Below, in pieces: positions 45,353 to 56,750 of a DNA stretch of 64,000 bases. Made by a program: the position numbers and the translations under genes. Source of the stretch: Geosiphon pyriformis (taxonomy: Eukaryota > Glomeromycota > Glomeromycetes > Archaeosporales > Geosiphonaceae); contig JAAOMT010000151.1 of NCBI GenBank assembly GCA_016748015.1, positions 124,001 to 188,000 on the forward strand, in the 5' to 3' direction. Under the pieces are notes generated by a model, which was not told the origin of the DNA, made no database searches, and saw nothing but the letters and a program-made list of their open reading frames with translations. The number at the start of each line of letters is the position of its first letter. Position 1 is the first letter of the stretch.

Positions 45353-47942
45353 TTACTGGGGGGCTCTTACATGAAAATTGACGATAGTGGGCTGCAATAG
45401 GGTGTATTGCACCGATATGATAAACGGGAACCAAGGATGGGAGATAAACGAAACATAACGCCTAAAAAATTATATCTTCAAGGTTAGTCACCCAGGGATT
45501 ATAGAAAGAAAATCAAATTGAAGGGACTTACTTTACTCGGTTGGCACCACGGGTGGAAGGTGTCAATTGTATTTGGAACTTGAATTCTCCAGTTGCACGA
45601 GAATAAAATTTTGCTGGACCATCGTGGGAGGGCTTAGGACTACGAGTATTTGTTTAATAAGATATGGTTAAAATAGTTCAATAAAAAAAGCCGAACCTAA
45701 GCAAATTTATTTTCAATACCGGTCTGATGCGGAAATGATCTTTTCATCATAACTAAACAGCGATTGGTCAAAATAAGGACTCTCACTACGAGATTGAGGA
45801 CAAAATGGTAAGCATGCGAGAACTCGTTTGATTGCCTGCGTTGGTCTAAAAAAATGAACGAAGGGTTAAAATGCAACCTATAAATTGAGGTTGATTGATG
45901 CTTTAACCTACCCTCCATTCCTGGCATATCGTACTGCATATTGATGCTTTTTCAAATTTTCTCGGGCATATGGATTATTCGAATAGGTTGAATTGAAGAA
46001 GAAGGGTTCATTGAAAGCTGTTTGACGATATATTTCACTCGACCTTTCGAATTCTTCCAAAAATTCTTCTGACGCATTATCATACACAGATTCTATATCC
46101 GCGTTTTGATGATTATACATAACAAAGAAAGCTGGATGGATAGCATTTTCTGAGTGCTTTCAAGATAAACAGGTCACGTAAGAAATTTGATATTAGATTA
46201 AAGGATCCTACATGTATACTTACACGGCCAATGACACAATCTAAACTTGTAAATTTGATCAAGAGACGGGACTCGTCAATAAATTGCATTCGCCACATGA
46301 CTAAGGATATTAGTTGTCCAAAGATTTGGTAAAAATGACGGAGTGCTGATCCACTAAAAATTTGAAAGATATTCCGAGTTAAGTTATAAGTGATGAGAGC
46401 GCAAACGTCAAAAAAAAGACAAATTACCCATCATCCTTATTAAAAGCTTTCTTAAACAAATAACTCAAGAGCTTTTGTTTGATTCCGCTAAAAGGAGGTG
46501 AGCCCTGTAGAGATTAATTTGATAAATGAAATATTATGGATTTACTACTTTATGAGAATAAATAAATGCCTATCTTACTTCTTCAGTAGAAGGTGGTTGA
46601 ATAATGTCCGATACATGATTGATGGAGGGTTGAGAAGTAGAATTTAGGGAGCTCGCTGACGGCACTTCATATTCCATGGGTACATTTACATTGATATCCT
46701 CTTGCGAAAAGAGATGTGTGGTGTTTTTCAAAATATCTTCATATATATAATTATCGTGTGAGAATTTTCGTCGTTTCTTGGGATTTCCATGGGTCCGGCA
46801 TTGGGCCTCATATTGAGCGTCAAATTCTCGATATTGCGCCAAAACAAGTCCATCATCATCATGATTAAACCAACCGATGCTTCGCACATTTACAAAATGG
46901 CCATCATCCTGGTGACGGATTTAGAAGATTATTCAGATTTTTGCTCCGAAAGAATCAAAAACTTCAAGCACATCATTTTTTAAAAGGAATATTTTTCACC
47001 TTAATGTGAAGTATATGGATCGTTTGATTTTGGACTGAAAGTATAGCAAACAAATTTCCAATTAGTCCGACTCCAGAATGATGTTGAAGATATATGCATT
47101 CACTTTTATATTTTATTTTGTCGCAAATCTTAATAGTTTTATAAGTGTTAAAAGGTAGCAGAAGAATGTAAATATTGGAGTTAAAGAGATAAATCGAAAC
47201 CTGTCCAGTCTCAATGTGAACTATATAGAAAGTAATATCGTCAAAGGTCGAAAGGGAATTCAATGAACATGGATACTTGCGAGCTTCATCCGGGGAACAG
47301 ACTGATTGAGCGGAAGAAGCTAGAATCATCTAGTATGTGGATCCGAAATAATTAGTTTCAAAGTATTAGGCGTAAATGAAGAAAACTTGCTTACATATTT
47401 GTTATTTTTCGTAATCAAGCAAAAATCCTTGCAAAGAAGCTCTGCATAATTTTCAGTAATACTGTTTTCGTACTTTAGCCAAAAAAATTTTTCAAAAGTA
47501 TACTGTAAGTTAAGGAGTAAATTAGATTGTAAATATGTAACTTAAATTTTTGATTTAATTAAAGGATATGCATTGTCTGAATTAATGACAGAGTTAACAT
47601 CAAGAGGTGATTCCAGGCATATTGCTTCAAAGTTATAGACTTGAATTACTCTTAAGCAGGAGGAAAAGCAAATCATGTGCTGATGGATCATAATTATTTT
47701 ACAAAATTCAGTAAGAAATTGACAATTGTGAAAGAAATACGTCTTTTATATACCTGTCCGTCGGGAGTGAACCTTCGAAAAATAGCCGAGTTAGGAATTT
47801 TAACATCAAGTATAGATTCATTCGGATATATTGAAGAATAGAAATTTCGATTTTTGGAAATGTTGGTGTTGGGTCTTAAGCAATTGATCTCTCTGTTTAA
47901 TAAGGCTTCAACACAGTTATTACTTTTCGATGATAAATTCAT
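45353..47942 (-). CDS. DET1: DET1 homologue (CRL4 ubiquitin ligase adaptor component), multi-exon
   Basis: Segments in order match animal and plant DET1: FRRFTPDGQ in exon 1 (47942-47754), an acceptor at 47680 giving HMICFSSCLRVIQVYNFEA, then FYIVHIETGQVS and NLFAILSVQNQTIHILHI (46973-47329), WRMQFIDESRLLIKFTS (near 46280), and NASEEFLEEFERSSEIYRQT with YAVRYARNGG (45908-46120). The last exon ends RYVSFISHPWFPFIISVQ, VNFHVRAPQ and stop at 45353. DET1 works with DDB1, DDA1 and a COP10-like E2 variant in Cul4 complexes that control chromatin and transcription factor turnover. Introns are short and GT-AG. Start ATG 47940-47942. No damage seen. Confidence 0.88.
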
Positions 47943-48285
47943 TTTTCAAGTTTTTAGACTTCCTCAAAATAAGTATAGATGCCCAAGATCAAACAAAGAC
48001 AGGAGGTTTATAAAGAATCGAAAATTGTAAATTAACTGCCAGGGGAGTTAAACTAAAGGAAAAGAGGGTTGAAAAAGTTGGAAACGCGAAATGATTTAGT
48101 TGGTAATAGAGTCACCAAGTCAGCAGATAACTGATAATAATAATGATTGATGATTGATCAACTGCAGAGCTTGTAACTTCGAGAGCTCCTTAATTATAAG
48201 CTTTTCCAAGGATCTCTTGACCGAAATTGTTAACAGATTACCGATCCAGAATTTTCAAAACCCTTGTGAACAGGACATAGTTTTC
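47943..48285. promoter_or_regulatory. Divergent promoter region between DET1 and HEATR6
   Basis: About 340 bp between the DET1 start (minus) and the first in-frame ATG of HEATR6 (plus), and the only intergenic space available to both. The HEATR6 frame is open upstream to 48154 without an ATG, so part of this may be 5' untranslated or coding through another exon. No specific motif is assigned. Confidence 0.5.
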
Positions 48286-51200
48286 ATGTCGACACCACTG
48301 AACAACAAAGCAGCTGTGGAAGCTTTTCTGCAAGCTGCTGCCAACTTCCTCAGCACAAATCATTCCAATCACTTTCATAATTCTGATGGAGTAAACGATA
48401 AGCTAAACGTTGTGCTTGACGAACTCTTAACAACAAATGTAGTAACCTTTACTAATAATGAAAAAGATGTCCTAGATTTATTAGTCACTGCTTGTAAAGC
48501 AATAAACCCTGGTAATGAACAACTTGCTTCGAAAGGTAGTAAACTTTTATTCAATTTTTCCAACAAAAATCAGGTAAGGGGTACTTTCATATTGGTAAAA
48601 TTTTGAGTTCTCTTGTGAACACACCAGGTTACTTATTGTGATTTGAAAACCTCTAAGTTCATAAACATTTATTCGTCTAGAAACTCTCCTTTGGAACTTT
48701 TCATATCATTCCTTATTAATGCTTATTCAAATACCACTCAATTATCTTATAAATTGGATATACTGAGAGCCCTCAGCAAAGTCCTATTCGAGAACGGAGG
48801 CAATTGTCAAAAGGTTTTTGAATAATTATTGCAAAAAGAATAACAGCTTCATAAATAATTTCTCTCTAAGAAAGTTATTAAACAACAAAATTTGAATTGA
48901 TCGCCACAGTATCATGTCCAACTTTTGCAAATCTTACTTCCACTCGCTCACCCGAATAATTTGGAGCTTTCAAGTCGACGAATGGCTATTAATTGTTTGG
49001 GAAATTTATGTGTGAAAACTGGAAATAAATTACAAGGAAAATATCAAAATATATATGATATATGTTTAGGAAATTTAAATGCGGGTATTAGAGAGGGAGA
49101 TGAAAATTCTTCATTAAAGGTAATTTGATTAATTTATTTTCAAAATTACATGATCAATATTCTTATCAACGCTTCCAAATTATTTATATTCTATTTTTTA
49201 TTTACTTCTAAAAGGTCCTCAGTAGTACTCTTCGTGCTTTACAATTTGTAGTCACAGAAGATAAAAATATTTTAGCTGAGCCTTTTGGTGCTACGATTGA
49301 AACAATTAAAAATTATGTTTTTTTTAACGTAGGATCCAAAAATTGGTTCATAGGTAAACAAAGATTTATTAATTATTTAAATGATCGAATTTTTACATAT
49401 CCATTGAAAAATGTGACTGACAGTAAAAAATTTATCAGTGTAGATCGTACAAATATCACTCGTCTACCAATTAACTCTTATAACAAGTCATCTGTGCCGT
49501 GGCATCATGAAAAAGCTAACATTCATTCTAGTCATTCATGGATGAGCTCTGATTCCGAATTTTCTGATGGTGATTACAATCAAACTCGAAAAAAGTAGGT
49601 TCACTCCTTAAATTAATAACGCTACATTATAATAAACAAAAAGATTTTAAATATTTTATCAATTTTTTAGTAATGATGATTCTCGAATTCGTCTAAATGC
49701 ATTAGGATGTTTACAAAGCATGATTCGCGCAAGTATTTCATTATCAAATAACTTAATTGGCAATTGATTATTATTCTTCAGTATAGCTAATTTTTTTAAA
49801 AAAATTAGGCTTCTCCAAAATTGTTGTACCCTTACTGGAACAAATTTCTGCCAGATGCTCGACCCTTATCATCAATGTCACCCTCTCTCTTCACTTTAAT
49901 AGCTCATGACCCAATATTAACAGTTCGTATAGCGGCATGTTCTTGTATTACGACTTTGATCGATGGCTCCAAACAATTTTTAACCGTTGCAAATGATCGG
50001 TAAGGGAAACCGTTTTTTAATAGTCTATATTGGGAGATGGATTGATTCGATCTCAAAGTATTTTTAAACTTTTCAACTTAAGAGAAATAAAATCTTCATT
50101 CACATCACTTTCTGCTAATGTGGGCGCAATTGTTCGTGAGCTTCATTCCGAATTGATTGAAGCACTGACTGATGAACATTCAAGCGCTCTGCTGATTCAA
50201 CTATTAAAGGTATTCAAACTATGATTGTTTATAATTGTCAATATTCCATTTAAAATTGGGTTTATCAGATGTTAAAGCTTGGTAAGGATAATTTTTATCC
50301 TTACAGTGTTCCACAGCTTTAATTAACAACTCAGCTTACGAGAGACTTTCCAGTGGTTACCTTTCACGCTTTTATCATGCTGTCCTGGTATTGATATCTC
50401 ACAAAGGTTTGGTTATTTGACTTGATTTGTCTACTTGTTGAAAAAACAGATTTCATATCTATATCCCGACCTTTCCACATCTGATAGAAACACCAATACG
50501 AATTGCTGTCTTGGGACTCCTATCTGCTATTGTTGATTGCAGAGCTCGCTATGAAGAAATAGCCCTTCTTCTTCAAGAACAAATCATAAACCTAACAAAT
50601 TTCGACAAACAAAGCTCTAATGAAATACCTGCTCCGGTCAACTTACTGATTTACCTCATTAAATTGATTGGGAATACTATGGAGCCTTCATCTTTACGAA
50701 TTGCGGGTTGGGGTTTATTGTGTGTCTGTGCTCGGATGCATTTATCAATCTTATGGTAAGTTTTATTTTTAAAATCTGACTTTTAAAAGCCTGCTTGGCT
50801 AATTTGATTATTACTACAGTCCCTTATGGCCACAGTTGAATATTCTTATAACTTCTGATCTTAAAAATGATGATGTCAATATTCGTACTGCATCCATGAA
50901 ATTTCTTGAAGAATATGCCAAAAGTGCTGCCGCTCCCGAATTTGAGGATCAAAATTCTTTTGAAGATGAAGCGATAATCGTAGGATCCTTAACTATTTTT
51001 TTTTGCATAAAAAATTTATTTATATCTTAAATTTCTAATAGGTTCATCCAGAAGAGAAATTGCTCATGCCAGGATTGTTAAAATGGTGGACGGATACATT
51101 AGATAACCATATTCAAATGTCTTCCTTTGACACGTGTCACGCTGTTCGTGCCTTAACTTGTGACTCTTTATATCATATGCCATATGCCATATTCTCTCAA

Positions 51201-52647
51201 CTGCCGGTTAGTTATAATAGTAGTTCGAAATCTTTGAGCAGGTTTTTTTCAAGCATTTTATCTTATAAATTTTAATTCAGCCAGAGCGAGCCTTGTACTC
51301 TGTAACATTATTACTACGATTTGGATCTGATGAAAGCCCAAATGTTCGAGCTTCTGCTTGTCGTGCGTTGGGTGGTTTTATACTTTTTCCTCACCTTCAA
51401 GAGGTATTCGATTCACGCTATGCTGATATGTTAGATCGAAGAGACGATCGCAATTAAACTTTGTATTTTTAAAATGATAATCCTATAGGACACTAATTTT
51501 GCAACGGATATGGCATTTTCAGTCATCCAAAATATGTCTGATGTAAATTTATTGGTTCGTCTTCGAAGCAGTTGGGCGCTGGGTAATCTTTGTGATGCAC
51601 TAGTATTAATAAGGTCTGGAACTCTTATTTGATTATAATTTAAAATGCTCTTTGTTTCAAGACTGATTTTTGTTTCCTGTGATTGAAATAGTTTGAGAAA
51701 TAGTGCACAACTCAATTCAGGAACTATACTCGATTTCCTGACGGACCATATGTGGATTAAGATAGTCAAAGCAGGTCTTGCTGGCTCTAATGACAACGAC
51801 AAGGTATAATCTAGATATATGTTTCTCGAATTGTGTATAAATTTAATTAATTCGTAGTGTTTTGAATAAATCCTGATTTAATGATAATATAGATTCGACC
51901 AAACGCTGTTCGAACACTAGGGAGCCTTATGCGAATCAGTCCACGAGAGTTCTTGACGAAAGAACAGACTGGTTTAGTCAAAGACGTAGTTATGACCTTA
52001 ATTAAGAATTTTGAACATGGATCCTTAAAGGTAACATAAAACCTACTTTGAATCTACTCAATAAAGATTTGATTTGATTTAATTTCTTTAAACTATCGTT
52101 CTTAAGATCCGTTGGAATGCATGTTATGCAGCTGCAAATATGCTTCGAAATCAAGATTTTCCTATTGGGTTCAATCATTGGACTTCCCCACTTTACGATT
52201 CATTAACAAAGGCTGTTAGATCTGCAAAAAATTTCAAGGTCCGAATCAATGCTTGCTTAGCCCTCTCAATTCCTACTAAGCGGGAAAATTTTGGGGATAT
52301 GAAGATGTTTTGTAAAATATTTGAAGCCATCGTTCTAGCTTTGGAAAATGTGGATAGTATGGGAGAGTCTAGTTTTCAAGAGTTCAAATACCAAGAGCAA
52401 TTGAGATTACAGGTGAATTTTCTACATTGTGAAAATTGTTTTTTAATATTCCCCTTTCTCAAGGCATCTCGCTATTAAACTTTTCTAGTTATTGGAAACA
52501 TATCAACATCTAGTATTATTGGCGACACCACAAGATCAACTTTATATTCAATCTTTTGTTCAAAGGGCATCAATTTGTTCAGCGTTTAACAAAGATAAAA
52601 TAGTAGTTATGACTCAAGATTCCGTATTTGACGCTCAAGTCCCATGA
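48286..52647 (+). CDS. HEATR6: HEATR6 homologue (HEAT-repeat protein), about 17 exons
   Basis: HEAT-repeat protein recognised from DUF4042/HEATR6 signatures: MAINCLGNLCVKTG, SHSWMSSDSEFSDGD (49520-49570), LNALGCLQSMIRASPKLLYPYW across one junction, KIRWNACYAAANMLRNQDFP (52107 on) and FKVRINACLALSIPTKRE. Junctions that keep frame: 48286-48573, 48628-48813, 48910-49119, 49215-49594, 49671-49728, 49809-49999, 50059-50209, 50307-50387, about 50450-50755, 50820-50979, 51042-51206, 51281-51403, 51489-51612, 51692-51803, 51893-52030, 52107-52412, 52489-52647. The intron 49729-49808 is GC-AG with a GCAAGT donor. Frame is not preserved between exons 8 and 9; one extra base near 50470 would explain it. 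Cellular role is poorly known. Confidence 0.82.
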
Positions 52648-52760
52648 ATAATACGCAAAACAACAAATTTCTAATTAAAGAAAGTGGAACCACTACCTTT
52701 TGAATAGTCATAATTTGACAAACTTTCGACGGCTTAAGAAAGAAAAATTTTCATTTATTT

Positions 52761-54780
52761 TCACCGTTTTTTCTCTAATGAAGCTAGAAGGGAAAGGAGA
52801 GTTTTTTTCATAAAAGTTTTTGTCTTACCTGCAATCACTTTTATAAAGTCTAATTCGTCGATAATTATATTCCCATGTTTTGTTATAAGCAACATTATTA
52901 CTTGTGCGAGTTTCTTATTTTCTGGTTTTGATTCAATATTATAATTCAGGCTGGATAAAAACTTTTGTAAGGTTTCTTGATCATCCAGGTGAAATTTCTT
53001 ATTAAAAATTGCAACAAAGATTTCAATAGTGGAATCGGACCAGATCTCCTCTGAAGAATTTGAGAATGTAGAAGACGACGATGCCGCTCCATCAGAAGTA
53101 AAAGGGATAGGGTTTCCACTGGAACCAAATGTGGAATGGCGGAAAAATTCCCTAGAGGGCACAAAAAATTTATTTGATTTTTTTCTATTAAAATGCAAGA
53201 GATCAGAGGAATGAGGAAGCTTACTGCAAAAAAAACAAAACATTGGCATCGGTCAAAGCCTCATTAATTATCCGGATTATCACATCTAGCTGAGGCCGCC
53301 CTATTTTTCATTTGTTGGAGTAATGGGATTTTTGATATTTTTGAAATTTTCTTTGAAAAATTAATTTTACCGATTTCAACAACAGATCTTAACAAGGGCA
53401 GCAATAATCCATTTATCATTGGCTTTCCGTTTGCCTTTGCGATGTTCAGTATGGTGCCCAAGAAATTACGTGAAGGGGTTGCTGTCAAGTTAAAAACCTA
53501 GAAATTTTGTAGAAATGAATCCGGAACAACCCGACCACGGTTTTCAAGCTAAATAAAAGGAATGATAATATTGGAAAAATGATCTTGTACCTTTTTGAAA
53601 AAAGCGGCCTTTATCAATAAAATTTGATTTTGATATGCAAGATCCTCGCCTTTGATCAGTTCTTGTAAGAAAGAATCAAAAACCTCCTCTCTCATGAGTG
53701 TGAAATCAATCGTTTCAAACATTATTTGAACCTTTTCAAGGAGAACAAAGAATTTTTGAAGAAAAAAGAATAAAAGTGACAGATGAGTTGCAACAAGAAT
53801 ATTTACCTCGACATAAGGCATTTTCATCAACGAACCAATTTCTTGTAGAAAATCAATATAATCACCACTAGTTTTAGCAATTTTTGAGTTCACAATTCCT
53901 GCAAGTTTTTGGAGCTCCGATGCTCTTTGAGATTGTTGTCGCTTATTTGGCAACGATTCATCAAGTATTTGGCCTTGATCACTTTTTGTCTCTAGAAACG
54001 TCAGAATGTATATTAATGGTGATCGTGAAGAAGAGTAAACTGGCTTTTTCTTTTTAAAAGATTTCTAAAGAAAAATTATTATGAATTTAAAAACCAAACC
54101 AATTATCGAATCATCAATAAAGTTTGGGGAGCCCCAGTTAAGCTTGTTACATTTTCTACGTTTACGCCTGTTGACGATAATCTCACGAGAAATGTAAAGA
54201 TATCATTTAATGTCAATCAAGGAAAATATAAATCAATTTAGTAATCCTTTTTGCTTTAATTAACCCATTTTCTTCAAGGATATAAAAATGGGTTCTTCTT
54301 TTTTCCCCTCAACAAAATTTGACGTTACACCTTTAATTAAGAAGTATTTTTTATGAATTTGTGGTTTCCCATAAATGAATGACTGAGGGCAATAAGGTAT
54401 CAAATATTTAACCTGTAAAGGAAACTTCTTGTAAGCTGATCAACCAATTTCTTATACCTTCATCATCAACTCCAGACAGCTCAACCACAGCCTGTCCACA
54501 CTGAAAATATTTCTGATGCCTACAAAGTTTTTCTTTCCAACTTTGAAAAAATTCTGAATTCCGAGGATGGAGCATTTTGCCATGAACCAAAAGAATTATC
54601 AATTTATAATGACTCTTTGCAACTGAAATAAGTCTCTTACTGATAATTCGCTGATCTAAAATATCAAATATAAGCGTTTTCAAAGCACAACTATTTTGAA
54701 TATTCTCTTGCAATGAGTGTGATCCATAAATTAGAGAGCACAATTGTTTGTCGAAAAAACTTGGGTCTGAAATTGAAATA
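52761..54780 (-). CDS. FANCE-like protein (Fanconi anaemia core complex), tentative
   Basis: Convergent with HEATR6, stops 114 bp apart. Open segments: a first part at 54408-54743 (LCSLIYGSHSLQENI), QRASELQKLAGIVNSKIAKT near 53930, helical repeats through 53264-53720 (FLGTILNIAKANGKP, NGLLLPLLRSVVEIGK), and a C-terminal exon with FLSSLNYNIESKPENKKLAQ, VIMLLITKHG and KTFMKKTLLSLLASLEKKR. The helical-repeat pattern and the T-F-x-K-K end resemble the FANCE C-terminal domain, which bridges FANCD2 to the core complex. Similarity is short, the start exon is not fixed (54780-54830), and a Ser-rich part near 53080-53180 is family-atypical. It could instead be another helical-repeat protein. Confidence 0.5.
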
Positions 54781-54838
54781 CAAAATCCATGACCTATTCA
54801 ATGAATGATTCACTGAAATGAGATCATCAAATTGCTTG

Positions 54839-56393
54839 CTATCTCTTTTTTAATTTTCCACGATTTAAAGCCTTTTTCCTACTGCTCATCTCTACCCTTT
54901 TAATATCTTGGGAACTTAAAGTGAGTATCCCTTCTTTAATTTTTCCAATACCCAAACCAATTCCTCGGTCCCTATTAATAGTTTTCTTTTTGGCCGATGC
55001 GGCCCAGTTGTCTTTGATGGAGTGGTGATACAGGCCGAGATTTTTAGCCTGTTATTATTATTATGAAGGAATTAAATTTGAAACCTTCAAATTTTTGGGA
55101 AAAATTATTGTTTAAAGTACCTCTTGAAGTTCTTTAGAGTCACGCTCCCTCTTCTTGTTCAGCAATCCAAGTCCTATGGGCGTTGGAATTTTGTCATTCT
55201 TCGGTGGCTAATTGTGCCAATGTGAAAATATATATTGATTATGAAGCTGAATAAAAATAAGAAATGTAATAATTTTTCAGGAACAGTGATAAGGCTTTTT
55301 CACACGGCGATTGGGTGTGACTGACTAGAATTAAGGGAAAAGAGCCAATCACAATTCCCTCATCTTGAGAAACTTAATATTCACCTTTGCTCCGAGAGCG
55401 ACCATTTGATTTTGCTTGTGTTTTCGAAGATCTTTACCAGATAATTGTTCAGCAGCTATAAAAATACAATGGTGTTTCTAGCGTTCATAATACAGTCAAG
55501 GTTTTGAAATCATAAATGGCTTACTATATCGTTCCAATAATTTGGTAGTTCGCAATAATTCCTCCAGCTCTGCGTCGTGACGCTGGTTAAGCCTTTATTA
55601 ACAAATAAATAAATAAATAAAAAAAGGATTCATAACTGATATTATTTCGTATACCATATTCATTAAAGATCCTTATAATAAATTGTACTTACTTTTCCTC
55701 TTCTAATTCATTTGTAACAATTGTTGATTTATTTGCTATATAGTCTATTTTTGAAACCTTAGATGACTGAGAACAAATATAAATTGTCGCTCAATGAAAA
55801 TTTGGTATTTCTGGTTTATTATGAAATAAAAATTGAAACTTAACTGACCAAAAATGCCCTCCATCCGTAAACATTAGTGCTAGTACTTGCTCGATCCTTC
55901 CTAAAACTCGCATCATCAAAGACAACTACCTCTGGCAATGTATGTTTTTCATATTCAACAGCTGCAAATTGATCTTCTCCCTCCTCACTTCTCACCTCCA
56001 AACCAACTTTGGGTTCCGAATCAAATTTATTATAGTCTTTGATAGTTTTTTTGTCCGCAATCTTCTTTTCCTTGTTCTTTAACGCCTCGATAGACTGTGA
56101 GTTGAAACTTGATGTTTTTTTGGGACGGTTAGTTCCCTCAAAGTCTATTGTAGAAGTGAGGCCTAAGGACGCCATAAAGAAGTCGCCATGCACCTTTAAT
56201 TTAGCAAAATCTTCCCGCTTTTTGTTTTCATCTTCCATGCACTCGGTCTCTTTACTTTCAGCTCTTTCAAAGGAGTTGAAATTAGAAAAAAAATTGTTTA
56301 GAAATAATGTCCACTGAGAATGTCAACTTAGGCTTACTGTGTCTCTTTGGCCTCACTGATTTTGAGTTTTCTTCTCTTTGCGGGAGAAACCAT
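54839..56393 (-). CDS. Faf1/C1orf131-type (DUF4602) ribosome biogenesis protein
   Basis: Starts ATG at 56391-56393 with MVSPAKRRKLKISEAKET; the stop is at 54839. Middle: DFAKLKVHGDFFMASLGL in exon 2, an acidic stretch (EVRSEEGEDQF), and KLNQRHDAELEELLRTTKLLER near 55560-55600. The C-terminal half carries SGKDLRKHKQNQMVALGAK (55400), PPKNDKIPTPIGLGLLNKKR, a Lys-rich part, and GIGKIKEGILTLSSQDIKRVE near 54900-54960, matching the conserved C-terminal block of C1orf131 and yeast Faf1. These proteins join the small-subunit processome in the nucleolus. Six or so short introns, basic C-terminus. No frame damage seen. Confidence 0.78.
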
Positions 56394-56750
56394 TTTTAAA
56401 CTTGATTGAATAAATTTTCCTTGACATAAGCTAGCTGCCTAGATCCCACTTAAATTTGTTTACCAGTTTAATAATAAAAAGATCAAAAATCTTTTCCTGA
56501 CCATCAGCATTATAAATACTATTGACAATTTAATCATCTATGATGTAAAACGCAGCAGAAAAAGGATAACCTGATCCTAAAAGCAATAATGTACATGTAA
56601 ACTTCGTTACTAACAGAAAAAAGATGATTTATCTCATAAAACAAAAAACTTGTGGGATATTCAAATTTTTTTGACCCAAGATGGGAAGAAACCAAGCATA
56701 TAGTTTTATTAATTATATCGCTGTATCGTGTAATGCTGAGTACTATAAGA

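Noticed and set aside
48154-48285. Starting HEATR6 at 48154
   Set aside because: That codon is TTG; the first in-frame ATG is 48286, so the upstream frame was left outside the CDS, though a 5' exon may use it.
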